A stretch of DNA of 64,000 nt from CBFDBF01 sp050287965 (GTDB taxonomy: Bacteria; Pseudomonadota; Gammaproteobacteria; Chromatiales; Chromatiaceae): contig JBNKCX010000029.1 of NCBI GenBank assembly GCA_050287965.1, forward strand, positions 1-64,000, read 5' to 3'. Below, one piece after another: positions 24,362 through 32,426 of the stretch (its first letter is position 1; every line of letters begins with the position of its first letter). The notes beneath the pieces were generated by a model. It was given only the letters and a program-made list of their open reading frames with translations, was not told where the DNA came from and did not search any database. The translations under genes and the position numbers were made by a program.

Positions 24362-25114
24362 TTACCCCACGTGGGAGAACCAGGGTACGCTCTGCAGCAG
24401 CCAGTTACTGACTGCGCTGAGACTGCCGGTAAAGATCATTACACCGGTGATGATCAGCAGCGCCCCGATAGTGATCTCCACTCTGCGCATGTGGTGGCGG
24501 AAACGCCGCATAAATCCCATGAACGGGCGTACCCCGAGGGCCGCTATCAGAAAGGGGATGCCGATGCCCAGGGCGTAGACCGTCAGCAGGGTGATGCCGT
24601 CGGTGGAGTCGTTGCCGGTGGTGGCAATCATCAGGATAGTAGCCAGTATGGGGCCCACACAGGGTGTCCAGCCGAAGGCAAAGGCCAGGCCCAGGAGAAA
24701 GGCCCCAAACGCCCCCACCGGGCGGCTGTGGAGATGAAACCGTTTTTCATAATTGAGTAGCGGGATGCGCAATAGCCCGGAATAGTGCAGACCGAAAAAT
24801 ACGATGATCACGCCGGCGACGCGGCTGAAGATAATCATGTTCTGGGCAATAAACTGGCTCAGGACGGTAGCCGCCGCCCCCAGGATTACGAATACGGTGC
24901 TGAATCCGGTCACGAAGAACAGGGCGGAGATGAAGACCCGGCGCTCCAGTTGCCGATCCAGGTTCTCTTCCCGTGTGAGGTCCTCCATGGACGCCCCGCC
25001 GAGGAAGCAGAGGTATGCGGGGACCAGCGGCAGCACGCAGGGGGAGAAGAAGCTGAGCAGACCGGCCAGCGCCGCACCGAAAATCGTTACTTCCATACCT
25101 ACGCCCTCCATCAT
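24362..25114 (-). CDS. soxV: CcdA/DsbD-like thiol transporter SoxV
   Basis: An inner-membrane protein that moves electrons from cytoplasmic thioredoxin to periplasmic SoxW/SoxS. It has about 250 residues and six membrane helices with the two conserved Cys-Pro motifs: SFFSPCVLPLVPAYL near the start and GWTPCVGPIL near residue 150. ATG 25096 (MEVTIFG) is an alternative start; the listed start overlaps soxB by 4 bases. CcdA for cytochrome c maturation is the other option, but the sox context favours SoxV. Confidence 0.88.
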   Translation of the reverse strand: MMEGVGMEVTIFGAALAGLLSFFSPCVLPLVPAYLCFLGGASMEDLTREENLDRQLERRVFISALFFVTGFSTVFVILGAAATVLSQFIAQNMIIFSRVAGVIIVFFGLHYSGLLRIPLLNYEKRFHLHSRPVGAFGAFLLGLAFAFGWTPCVGPILATILMIATTGNDSTDGITLLTVYALGIGIPFLIAALGVRPFMGFMRRFRHHMRRVEITIGALLIITGVMIFTGSLSAVSNWLLQSVPWFSHVG

Positions 25115-26814
25115 GCACCTGCGATCTGTATGTGACGGTTGGGTTGCAGATTGACGTGCTGTTTGCGCCGTATATATTCCGCCACCACGTCATAGATAGG
25201 CGGACCTGAAGTCTCCGGGTTCACCGAGGCCCAGCCCCCCACCACGTATTTGCGGGAGGGCTCCAGCGGTGCGCCGCTGTCGGTAAGGCGCATATCGGAT
25301 ATGCGTTTGCCGATGGGTTGACCGATGTCGATGCGATAACTCAAGCCGCCTACGCGCACCATGTCGCCTCCCTGCTGATAGTAAGGGTCGGGATTGAACA
25401 GGTTGTCGGCCACGTCTTCCAGGATCTCCTTGAGGGATTTGCCGCTCATCTCGGTGCGATAACAGGCCGGGTAGGTGATGGCCGTCTGGTTGTAGACGTC
25501 CTCCATGCGGATCGACTGTCCGGCCAGCAGGGACGAACCCCAGCGGAATCCCGGGGAAAGGGCGATCTCGGCATCGCGTTCGCTGCGAATGGCGTCCAGG
25601 ATCAGATCGTCGAAAGTGCCGTTGAAATTACCGCGGCGGTAGAGGGTGCTGTCGGTACGGCCCAGTTCGATGTTGAGAAAATCCTTATGCGGTGCGCGCA
25701 ACCGATCGATCAGCGTCGCCATCTCCGGATCCGGCGCGATTACATCCGACAGCACCGGGATAAGCCGGAAACGGTAGTCGGCCACCTTGCGGTCGCGTAC
25801 GTCCAGATCGAGTCGGGCCAGGAATTTGCCGTGAGAGCCGGCCGCCACCAGCAGCGTGTTGTTGACCTTGACGGCAGCAGGTATGGCATCGTGCGTGTGA
25901 CCCGTGAGCAGTACGTCGATGCCGTCCACCCGGCCGGCCAGCTTGCGGTCTACGTCGAAGCCGTCGTGGCTTGCCACCACCACCAGGTCGGCTCCGGCCG
26001 CCCTGGCCTGGCGCACGTTCTCGGCGACGGTCTCCTCGCGGATACCGAAGGACCACTGGGGGATCATATGGCGGGGATTGGCTACCGGTGTATAGGGGAA
26101 CGCCTGACCGATCACCGCGATATTGAGGCCGCCACGCTGGAAATAGGCGGTACTCTCGAATACCGACTCTCCCCAGTCGTTATCCACCACGTTGCCGGCA
26201 AGGAAGGGAAATTTCAGCTGCTCGATCAGCTCCTGGACCCGTTCCTGGCCGTAGGTAAACTCCCAGTGGCCGGTCATGGCGTCCACCCCAAGGGCGTTCA
26301 TCGCCTCTACCATATCGGCGCCGCGGGACTGCAGGGAGGTGAAAGAGCCCTGCCAGGTGTCGCCGTTGTCGATCAGCAGGGTCCGCCCCGGGCGTTCTGC
26401 ACGGATCGCCTTGATCAGGGTGGCCATATGGGCGAGGCCGCCGATTCGTCCGTACTCGCCGGCGAGGCGCTGAAAATCCAGGCCGGTGAACATGTAAGCG
26501 TCGAGGGTTCCGGGATAGAGCCCGAAATGGCTCAACAGGGCTTCGCCGGTCAGATGGGGCGGCAGACCCCGGACCTCACCCACGCCGAGGTTTACCGAGG
26601 GTTCGCGATAGTGCAGGGGGAGCAGCTGGGCATGGATGTCGGTGAGGTTGAGTAGAGTGACCTGGCCGGTGGAATCGAAATTGAGGAGATCCTGTTGGCG
26701 GATTCCCGATCTCGCGTAGGCGTTGCCGCTCCCGGCGAGTCCGGCACAGGCGGTGGCGGCCATTACCTGCAAAAAATCTCGGCGTGTCAACATCAGGGTA
26801 TCGTTCCGGGTCAA
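25111..26814 (-). CDS. soxB: Thiosulfohydrolase SoxB
   Basis: Releases sulfate from the SoxY-bound cysteine S-thiosulfonate in the periplasm using a dinuclear Mn site. The 567-residue protein has a Tat-like leader (LTRRDFLQVMAATACAG) and a 5'-nucleotidase/metallophosphatase fold: LTDIHAQLLPL, NGDTWQGS, VASHDGFD and GHTHDA. The SoxB-specific SPGFRWGSS follows in the C-terminal half. ATG 26793 (MLTRRDF) gives a leader of more usual length and is a good alternative start. A 265-base gap with a CACAGAG repeat separates it from soxA, so it may have its own transcript. Confidence 0.96.
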   Translation of the reverse strand: MTRNDTLMLTRRDFLQVMAATACAGLAGSGNAYARSGIRQQDLLNFDSTGQVTLLNLTDIHAQLLPLHYREPSVNLGVGEVRGLPPHLTGEALLSHFGLYPGTLDAYMFTGLDFQRLAGEYGRIGGLAHMATLIKAIRAERPGRTLLIDNGDTWQGSFTSLQSRGADMVEAMNALGVDAMTGHWEFTYGQERVQELIEQLKFPFLAGNVVDNDWGESVFESTAYFQRGGLNIAVIGQAFPYTPVANPRHMIPQWSFGIREETVAENVRQARAAGADLVVVASHDGFDVDRKLAGRVDGIDVLLTGHTHDAIPAAVKVNNTLLVAAGSHGKFLARLDLDVRDRKVADYRFRLIPVLSDVIAPDPEMATLIDRLRAPHKDFLNIELGRTDSTLYRRGNFNGTFDDLILDAIRSERDAEIALSPGFRWGSSLLAGQSIRMEDVYNQTAITYPACYRTEMSGKSLKEILEDVADNLFNPDPYYQQGGDMVRVGGLSYRIDIGQPIGKRISDMRLTDSGAPLEPSRKYVVGGWASVNPETSGPPIYDVVAEYIRRKQHVNLQPNRHIQIAGA

Positions 26815-26907
26815 TGTTGATAAAGGTCCGCTAACGCGGTGACGGCGAGGGGTTAACCGACCACCGCGCGCGGATGTAAACAGCTTCTACAGCAGTTCGA
26901 TCTTCAG

Positions 26908-27056
26908 TATTGCCACGGAGACACAGAGATCACGGAGTTATCCGAATACACTGATACAACGGCGGCTATTTCTTTCTTCGAGCCAGGGTATCGGCATGTT
27001 CCATGAATAATCTTATGAAAGAACTCTGTGTGCTCTGTGTCTCTGTGGCTAATATC
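26908..27056. repeat. Dispersed inverted repeat, CACAGAG family (copy 3)
   Basis: The left arm TATTGCCACGGAGACACAGAG (26908-26928, one of the best) is mirrored by CTCTGTGTCTCTGTGGCTAATA (27034-27055). It fills the soxA-soxB gap and could form a long imperfect stem in a soxA-soxB transcript. Confidence 0.75.
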
Positions 27057-27079
27057 AATTTCCGAACGACCGCGCCTTA

Positions 27080-27892
27080 CTACTTACGTACCGAGGGGCT
27101 CTCTACCGGCAGCCCGTTGGCACGGGACATGACATACAGCTCCAGTGCCGTATATTCCGGTGATCCCTGTTTGTAGGGTTCCGCGCGGATATTCTTGTTA
27201 CAGCCGCGAAAACGGCGATGTAGAGATCCGAGCTTCTGCCACTTCAGGCGATAGGTGGGAAAGCCGTTGGGCATGCCCTGACTGAGGAGTTCGGAGCGGA
27301 CATTGTTGCCGTGGTTGTTGATGTGGCAATGTACGCAGGCCAGATCCAGCGCACCGCGGCGCTGTTCATAGAAGGCCTTGCCCTGTGTATAGTACGGGGC
27401 CGCTTCGCCGTCGGTTTTAACCCGGATCGGCATGCCGTTGGATTGCATGCGGACCAGTGCGCTCAGGCCGAGCATCTCGTCCGATTCCCAGTCCCAGGCC
27501 GGCGCCTTCATCTTTTCCGTGCGGCACTCATTGATCTGGTGTTCCACCGTGATCAATTTATCGCTCTTCTTCGACACCTTGGGATAGGTGGTGGCGATGC
27601 CTTTCATGGAAGAGGGATCCTGATGGCAGGAGGCGCAGGATTTTCCCGCCTCGCCTTCAACCCGGCTCCAGAGCGCTTCCCCGTGGTCCACCCACATCAT
27701 GGATGGATTCTGGATCTCGTCCAGCTGCATCTCGCGCGTGGTGTCATCGGAGATTACGAAGCCGGTATAGCGCTGGCCGTCGGTATAGTTCTTGACCGCC
27801 GGGTCACCCAGGTCGGGGACCTGTGCCAGCGCGATACCGATGGCTCCAAGACTTACAGCCAGGGAGTAGGCGGTCTTCTTAAGCAGTTTCAT
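27080..27892 (-). CDS. soxA: Diheme cytochrome SoxA
   Basis: The catalytic subunit of SoxAX, which couples thiosulfate oxidatively to the SoxY cysteine. The 270-residue protein has a signal peptide (about 1-23) and two heme-attachment motifs, CASCH (86-90) and CVHCH (186-190). The candidate active-site Cys231, a cysteine-persulfide ligand in the family, is in FRGCNKN. Two CxxCH motifs mark the diheme type. It follows soxZ by 22 bases behind AGGAGG. Confidence 0.96.
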   Translation of the reverse strand: MKLLKKTAYSLAVSLGAIGIALAQVPDLGDPAVKNYTDGQRYTGFVISDDTTREMQLDEIQNPSMMWVDHGEALWSRVEGEAGKSCASCHQDPSSMKGIATTYPKVSKKSDKLITVEHQINECRTEKMKAPAWDWESDEMLGLSALVRMQSNGMPIRVKTDGEAAPYYTQGKAFYEQRRGALDLACVHCHINNHGNNVRSELLSQGMPNGFPTYRLKWQKLGSLHRRFRGCNKNIRAEPYKQGSPEYTALELYVMSRANGLPVESPSVRK

Positions 27893-27914
27893 TGAATATC
27901 CTCCTGCAACCTGA

Positions 27915-28247
27915 TCAGCTGACGGTGATGGATTGCTTCAGGGTGGTTTGTTTGTTGTTGTCATCTCTCCAGCTGAATGCCAGTTCGCCGCTTTCATCGG
28001 CACGGCAGCTGAAAGAGATAAAAGGGTTGGCCGATACCGCCCCATGCAGATCGGAGCTGAACACCAGCCTGCCGTTGTAATGACACTGGAACTGATTGAT
28101 GATCAAACGCGGGATCAGTTCACCGGTCTTTTTGTCCTTCCTGCGCCCACTCTCCATCTCGTGCGGGAAGATGGTTGCGATGCTGAATACTTCCCCCTTA
28201 TTAATCTGTTGGGGAAGTTTTACTCTGGGTTTTTTTGCCATAGCCAT
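27915..28247 (-). CDS. soxZ: Sulfur-carrier complex protein SoxZ
   Basis: The partner of SoxY; the SoxYZ heterodimer carries the sulfur intermediate. The 110-residue Ig-like beta protein has KPRVKLPQQINKG, IFPHEMESGRRKD and PFISFSCRADESG; C-terminal strands end KQSITVS. It has no signal peptide and is exported with SoxY. ATG 28247 (MAMAKK) has AGGAGA 7 bases upstream; the open frame to 28337 lies inside soxY and is not used. Confidence 0.95.
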   Translation of the reverse strand: MAMAKKPRVKLPQQINKGEVFSIATIFPHEMESGRRKDKKTGELIPRLIINQFQCHYNGRLVFSSDLHGAVSANPFISFSCRADESGELAFSWRDDNNKQTTLKQSITVS

Positions 28248-28272
28248 GATTGGTTCTCCTGAATCTGTCGCC

Positions 28273-28755
28273 TTAACCGCCGCAGCCGCCGATGGTGACC
28301 TTGACCTGTTTCTTGCCGATGTAGATGGAGCCGTCACTCATCTGTGCGACAGCCACCACGTTCTGGGTTTTGGCAAGACGCACGCGGGTCGCAATCTTGG
28401 CTTCGCCGCTCATCGGTGTGAGATGAAAGGAGGCGATCTCCGGGGCGGGATTCTGTTCCGCGAACAGATGGACGGCGGTGACGTGGTCTTCTTCGGTCAT
28501 GGGGCTGTCTACGGTCACCGTCACCGGGACGGTATTGCCGTTTTCCGCAACATGCGGCAGTTTGATGGTGATTCTGCCTTCCTGCAGGGTTTTCCCGCCG
28601 GACAGTTCCTTGATGCGTGCTCCGGCTTCCTCGGGTGAGGCGAAGGCGCGGCCGGAAAAGAGGCCGGCGGTTGCCAGAACAGCAACAGTGGAACCGCCGA
28701 GAGAGATGAATCTGCGGCGGTCTATCGCCGCGGTATTGATTACGTGATCAGACAT
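28273..28755 (-). CDS. soxY: Sulfur-carrier protein SoxY
   Basis: Carries all Sox intermediates on a C-terminal cysteine. The 160-residue protein has a twin-arginine signal (DRRRFISLGG, hydrophobic core, AFA cleavage) and ends in the swinging arm VTIGGCGG, with the sulfur-binding Cys third from the end. ATG 28755 (MSDHVIN) is chosen, with GGGAGA upstream; the longer frame to 28782 overlaps the soxX stop. Tat export explains how SoxZ travels without its own leader. Confidence 0.95.
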   Translation of the reverse strand: MSDHVINTAAIDRRRFISLGGSTVAVLATAGLFSGRAFASPEEAGARIKELSGGKTLQEGRITIKLPHVAENGNTVPVTVTVDSPMTEEDHVTAVHLFAEQNPAPEIASFHLTPMSGEAKIATRVRLAKTQNVVAVAQMSDGSIYIGKKQVKVTIGGCGG

Positions 28756-28781
28756 CGCTGTTTCTCCCGTGAAGTCGGTCA

Positions 28782-29237
28782 TTAGAGGGTTTTCAGATAG
28801 GCAATCACGTGTTCCACCTCCTGGGCGGTGAGGATCGGTTTGCCTTCGAAACTTTTCATCACCCGATGCAGACCTTCGGTCTTGTGGAAAGCCGGCATCA
28901 TGGTTTCGGGATTAATCTGTTTGGGATCGACCACCCGCAGACGAAGCTGGGCTTCGGTCAGCCTGGAGCTGACGCCTTCCAGATTAGGGCCGGTGTTGCC
29001 ATGGTCCGCCTCTTCCGGAATGGGCATGCTGTGGCAGGCCAGGCAGTTTCCCTTTTTGCGGTCGATGACGATCTTGCGTCCCTCGGCCGCGTCTCCCTGG
29101 AGTCCGGCCAGCGGCGACTCGATGGCGAAATTGGTAACGGCGTACTCGGCGACACCATCGGCGCCGGCATGGGTCGCGCCGATCCCGGCCAGCAGCAGCA
29201 CCGTCGGTGTGCAGAGAGTAATAACGTGTCTCCTCAT
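28782..29237 (-). CDS. soxX: Monoheme cytochrome SoxX
   Basis: The electron-accepting subunit of SoxAX. The 151-residue protein has a signal peptide (about 1-25), one heme motif CLACH (65-69) and a Met ligand in ETMMPAF (113-114). It is the first gene of soxXYZA, behind AGGAGG. The promoter and a perfect palindrome lie within 260 bases upstream. Confidence 0.95.
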   Translation of the reverse strand: MRRHVITLCTPTVLLLAGIGATHAGADGVAEYAVTNFAIESPLAGLQGDAAEGRKIVIDRKKGNCLACHSMPIPEEADHGNTGPNLEGVSSRLTEAQLRLRVVDPKQINPETMMPAFHKTEGLHRVMKSFEGKPILTAQEVEHVIAYLKTL

Positions 29238-29542
29238 GGGTCCTCCTTAGGTCTTGTGATCTCGATGCTGACGTTGCCAACCTCGAAGTCATTCGGTTCA
29301 CCGGTTCGGTATCCGGGGTGTGACCCCCGCTTGCGCTTTAGAGCGGAACGCTTCCCGGCTGCTTCTTTCTTCCTGGGATAATTTTTTACGCGCCGGGGCG
29401 GGGTGCGTGAATCGGGTCGATTACCCTAATGTTTCAGGGAAGGGGTAGGTCAGGTGGAGGGTTGTCATGAGGGGTATCAGGGTAAACCCTGATACAGCCC
29501 TGCAGGTTTACTTGCCCGGGATTTGCGGCAATGAGAGGGGTT
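29238..29542 (-). promoter_or_regulatory. sox promoter region between regulator and soxX
   Basis: About 305 bases with no gene. Read on the minus strand it holds the palindromic site (29474-29495), then an imperfect related inverted repeat (ACCCT...AGGG, about 29423-29443). An AT-rich TAAAAAATTATCC tract (about 29378-29390) could hold the -10. A perfect -35/-10 pair was not found, which suits an activator-dependent promoter. Confidence 0.6.
29474..29495. promoter_or_regulatory. Perfect 22-bp palindrome, candidate response-regulator operator
   Basis: GTATCAGGGT (29474-29483) and its exact complement ACCCTGATAC (29486-29495) flank an AA centre. It lies just past the end of the regulator gene and about 240 bases before soxX. 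No T-run follows, so a terminator is less likely. A FixJ/TtrR-type activator site is the best reading. Confidence 0.65.
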
Positions 29543-30154
29543 TTAATCCTGATGTTCCAGGGCGACGGCCATGCGCACCAAATGGGACATGGAGTCCGCT
29601 TCCATTTTCTCCATGATTTTGGCGCGATGGGTCTCGACGGTTTTTATGCTGATGGAAAGGTTTTTGCTGATTTGCTTGTTGGACAGCCCCTTCGCCACCA
29701 TCGCCATCACCTCCTGTTCCCTGGGGGTCAGGGAGGCGAAACGTTCTTCGATTATGCGCTGTTCGTTCCGCAGCTGACGGATTTGGACGCTCTGCTCCAG
29801 GGCGTTGTGGATACAGTCGAGCAACACCTGGTCGTTATAGGGTTTCTCCAGAAAGTCTACCGCACCGGCTTTCAATGCTCGCACCGCCATGGGCACGTCA
29901 CCGTGACCGGTGAGAAATATGGTCGGGAGGGTCGATCCGAGTTCATGCAGCCTGTTCAGAAGTGCAAGGCCGCTCATTCCGGGCATGCGCATATCAAGCA
30001 GCAGGCATCCCGAGCGTTTGCTATCGAAGGTGTCCAGAAACTCCTGTCCCGAGGTGAAGGTCTCCACCTTCAGGTTGACGGATGAGATAAGCCAGCTCAG
30101 GGAATCGCGGGCCGCCTCGTCATCGTCCACTACAAATACCGTTCGGTCGTTCAA
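29543..30154 (-). CDS. FixJ/TtrR-type response regulator
   Basis: A 203-residue DNA-binding response regulator. The receiver domain (1-120) has the acidic pocket DDDEAARD, the phospho-acceptor Asp in LLLDMRMPGMSG (about 53), Thr in FLTGHGD and Lys in EKPYNDQ. The LuxR-type helix-turn-helix (about 138-195) reads LTPREQEVMAMVAKGLSNKQ, then IKTVETHRAKIMEKM. It lies directly upstream of the sox promoter, and the cognate kinase is probably the TtrS-like protein at 21123. Activation of sox by thiosulfate or tetrathionate is the likely role (inference). Confidence 0.9.
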   Translation of the reverse strand: MNDRTVFVVDDDEAARDSLSWLISSVNLKVETFTSGQEFLDTFDSKRSGCLLLDMRMPGMSGLALLNRLHELGSTLPTIFLTGHGDVPMAVRALKAGAVDFLEKPYNDQVLLDCIHNALEQSVQIRQLRNEQRIIEERFASLTPREQEVMAMVAKGLSNKQISKNLSISIKTVETHRAKIMEKMEADSMSHLVRMAVALEHQD

Positions 30155-30236
30155 TGCCGGTCGCTCACTCGGGGAATACGGTTGATTTCACCTTCTCACC
30201 TTATACCAGTCATCGGGAACATCCTGCAAATAAGAC

Positions 30237-31073
30237 CTACTGCCGGGGAACGATGCCGATTATATTGGGTACCGGCCAGCCGCTGATGCCCAGTTCTTTC
30301 TCCAGGAAACTGTGCTGTATGCTGGCTGTATACGACTTCTCAAAGTTTCCGTGACGGATATACATCTGCGCCTCCCGGCCGCCCTCCAGGTGCTGCGCGC
30401 TTACCAGGTCGATCGGCAGGGAGAGCAGAATCTCATTCAGTTCGTGCATAGAGAACGGCGTCTGCGAATAGATAAAAAGGGCTCGGCCCTGGCGATCTTC
30501 GCCCAGGGCGGCCTCACTCCAGCGTCGTGTCTGGGGTTGCCAGCGGTTGACGGCGGGGCGTTTGATCAGGCGCAGGTTCTGGACGGCATACCGGTACTGA
30601 CCGGCGAGTTCCTTGATGCTGCGTTTCTCTTCATCCAGATCGAATATGCGGAAAGGGGGCGCCTTTTTATCAAGGGGTGAGAATGTTGCCAGTGATTGAT
30701 AGCGGTTGGTTCTACCGAGACCGGTGCTGTCATCCACTTTCATATAACCGGCGTGGGTGGAGTGGTCCGGGAGAAACAGACCGGCGTTTATCGCTGCGCT
30801 GAGATTATGCCGTCTTGCCCATTCTCTGGCGGTGAAGCCGTTTTTGTATCCGAAATCCTTTGCGGTGAAGATTTTGAATTGCCAGCGAGCGGGATCTATA
30901 CGCAGGATCACGATCCGGCCGTCTCCCGTCAGCGTCTGTTTGCCGGACGCGAACTCAGCCAGCTCCAGTCCCGGTCCGAGGCGTTGCCAGGGGTCAGAGG
31001 CGCGGCCGCCCTCCGCCTGGGAAAAGGCGCAGAGCAGCAGTATCAGCAGAATGAATTTGCCTGGTTGCAACAC
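30237..31073 (-). CDS. Secreted phosphodiester glycosidase-family protein (NAGPA/DUF2233)
   Basis: A 278-residue exported protein with a signal peptide (about 1-22) and a phosphodiester glycosidase domain: WQFKIFTAKDFGYKNGFTAR, the glycine- and Asn-containing AAINAGLF, GYMKVDDS and EILLSLPIDLVSAQHLEGG. Family enzymes remove sugar caps from phosphodiesters or remodel surface glycans. It lies between the sox regulator and the TAXI transporter and reads away from the latter. The substrate is unknown. Confidence 0.8.
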   Translation of the reverse strand: MLQPGKFILLILLLCAFSQAEGGRASDPWQRLGPGLELAEFASGKQTLTGDGRIVILRIDPARWQFKIFTAKDFGYKNGFTAREWARRHNLSAAINAGLFLPDHSTHAGYMKVDDSTGLGRTNRYQSLATFSPLDKKAPPFRIFDLDEEKRSIKELAGQYRYAVQNLRLIKRPAVNRWQPQTRRWSEAALGEDRQGRALFIYSQTPFSMHELNEILLSLPIDLVSAQHLEGGREAQMYIRHGNFEKSYTASIQHSFLEKELGISGWPVPNIIGIVPRQ

Positions 31074-31394
31074 GGTCGAATACCCGGTTTCACAGAGATT
31101 CCCGGAGGTTCCCTGATTAACTCCATGTTGGCCGATATTCTGCCACCGTGTCTCGGATTTCGCGGTGGCTCATGCGGCCAATGGTCTTGGTCGCTCAGCG
31201 AGCACTCTATATAAAATACCCCGGTTAAGGAAGTAGGGTTGTGAGGTGCGCCACGATAGCGGGGTAAATCCCTCAGCTGTAATGTGGTATTGGGTGGACT
31301 TGGTCTTTGGAAAGCACGATGATGTTACAGCTGATATAAAGGTTTTGTGTGTTTATACCGCTTTAGTTGTTGTATCGCGTGATGAGGAGGGCAT
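31074..31394 (+). other. Promoter region of the TAXI-TRAP operon
   Basis: Gene-free stretch of 321 bases. Its best promoter for the plus strand is TTGGTC (31187-31192), 17 bases, TATAAA (31210-31215), about 180 bases before the first gene. AT-rich tracts follow at about 31330-31360. The ribosome site GAGGAGGG precedes ATG 31398. Confidence 0.5.
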
Positions 31395-31397
31395 TTG

Positions 31398-32369
31398 ATG
31401 AATAAGAAACGCAGAATGCTTGTTGCCGGTAGTTTTGTACTTTCGCTGGTACTGTTTGCCGCGCCGGCATTGTTGTTTGCGGCGGAACGGATCGTCTTCA
31501 GCGGTGGTCCGGCAGGCGGCACCTTCCAGGTGGTGGCCAATGCCGTTCAGGTTTACGGGCCTATCAAGGAATCGGAACAATATAAGGTCAGAGCCCAGTC
31601 TTCCGCCGGATCCCTGGAAAATCTCCGCAAGGTGAATTCCGGCAAGGCCCAGATGGCTACGGTCTATTCCGGACACGTCTATCTTGGGCGCAACGGACGG
31701 CTGAAGAACGACACCAACAAATATGAGAACGTCATGGCTGTTGCGTGGCTTTATGGCGCTCCCGCCCAGCTGGTGGTTCGCAAGGACTCGGGGATCAAGA
31801 GCGCCAAGGATCTGGTGGGGAAGAAGGTCGGCGTCGGGAACGCCGGATCCGGGGCATTCGCCAATTGTGAGCTCTTTTTCACCCACATGGGTATATGGGA
31901 CAAGATTGAACGTAACGCCATGGGTTACAACGATGCAGCTCAGGCGTTCGGTAACAACCAGTTGGACGCCTTCTGGCTCTTCACCGCTTTCCCCAGCGGC
32001 GCCGTGATCATGGCGGCCCAGACCAACGATATCGAACTGGTTAATCTGGGCAAGGATGCGGAAGAGAGCGGCTTCTATGAGCAGTACCCCTATTTCTCCA
32101 AGCTCTCGGTTCCCGCCGGAACCTATCGCGGGGTGGATACGGACACGCCGTCCTTCCAGGACTCCGCGCTTTGGGTCGCCAACGCCGATGTGCCGGCGGA
32201 TGTGGTCTACGATATGTTGTCCAAGATCTACACCGAAGAGGGTCTGGCCCATATGCGCGGCCAGAAGAAGACCTTCAAGAGCATGAGCGTGGAGACGGGT
32301 GCTCAGGGTGTGGTGACGCCCTGGCACCCGGGCGCCGAGAAGTTCTGGAAAGAGAAAGGGATGCTCTGA
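31398..32369 (+). CDS. TAXI-family TRAP transporter solute-binding protein
   Basis: The periplasmic binding protein of a TRAP system, in which Na or H gradient-driven uptake of small acids (glutamate-like or C4-dicarboxylates) is usual. The 323-residue protein has a signal peptide (about 1-28). The TAXI signature follows: FSGGPAGGTFQVVANAV, SAGSLENLRKVNSGKAQMA, VGVGNAGSGAFANCELFF and FWLFTAFPSGAVI. ATG 31398 is chosen over TTG 31395. The fused permease gene follows after a hairpin. Confidence 0.93.
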   Translation: MNKKRRMLVAGSFVLSLVLFAAPALLFAAERIVFSGGPAGGTFQVVANAVQVYGPIKESEQYKVRAQSSAGSLENLRKVNSGKAQMATVYSGHVYLGRNGRLKNDTNKYENVMAVAWLYGAPAQLVVRKDSGIKSAKDLVGKKVGVGNAGSGAFANCELFFTHMGIWDKIERNAMGYNDAAQAFGNNQLDAFWLFTAFPSGAVIMAAQTNDIELVNLGKDAEESGFYEQYPYFSKLSVPAGTYRGVDTDTPSFQDSALWVANADVPADVVYDMLSKIYTEEGLAHMRGQKKTFKSMSVETGAQGVVTPWHPGAEKFWKEKGML

Positions 32370-32384
32370 TAACCATGTAACCGA

Positions 32385-32415
32385 GGGGCGGGATCGGGGG
32401 ATTCCGCCCCTTTTT
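32385..32415 (+). terminator. Intercistronic terminator or attenuator
   Basis: GGGGCGG (32385-32391) pairs with CCGCCCC (32404-32410), followed by five T. It lies between the binding-protein and permease genes. Partial termination would give more binding protein than permease, the usual need in transport operons. Confidence 0.75.
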
Positions 32416-32426
32416 GTGCATCCCCT

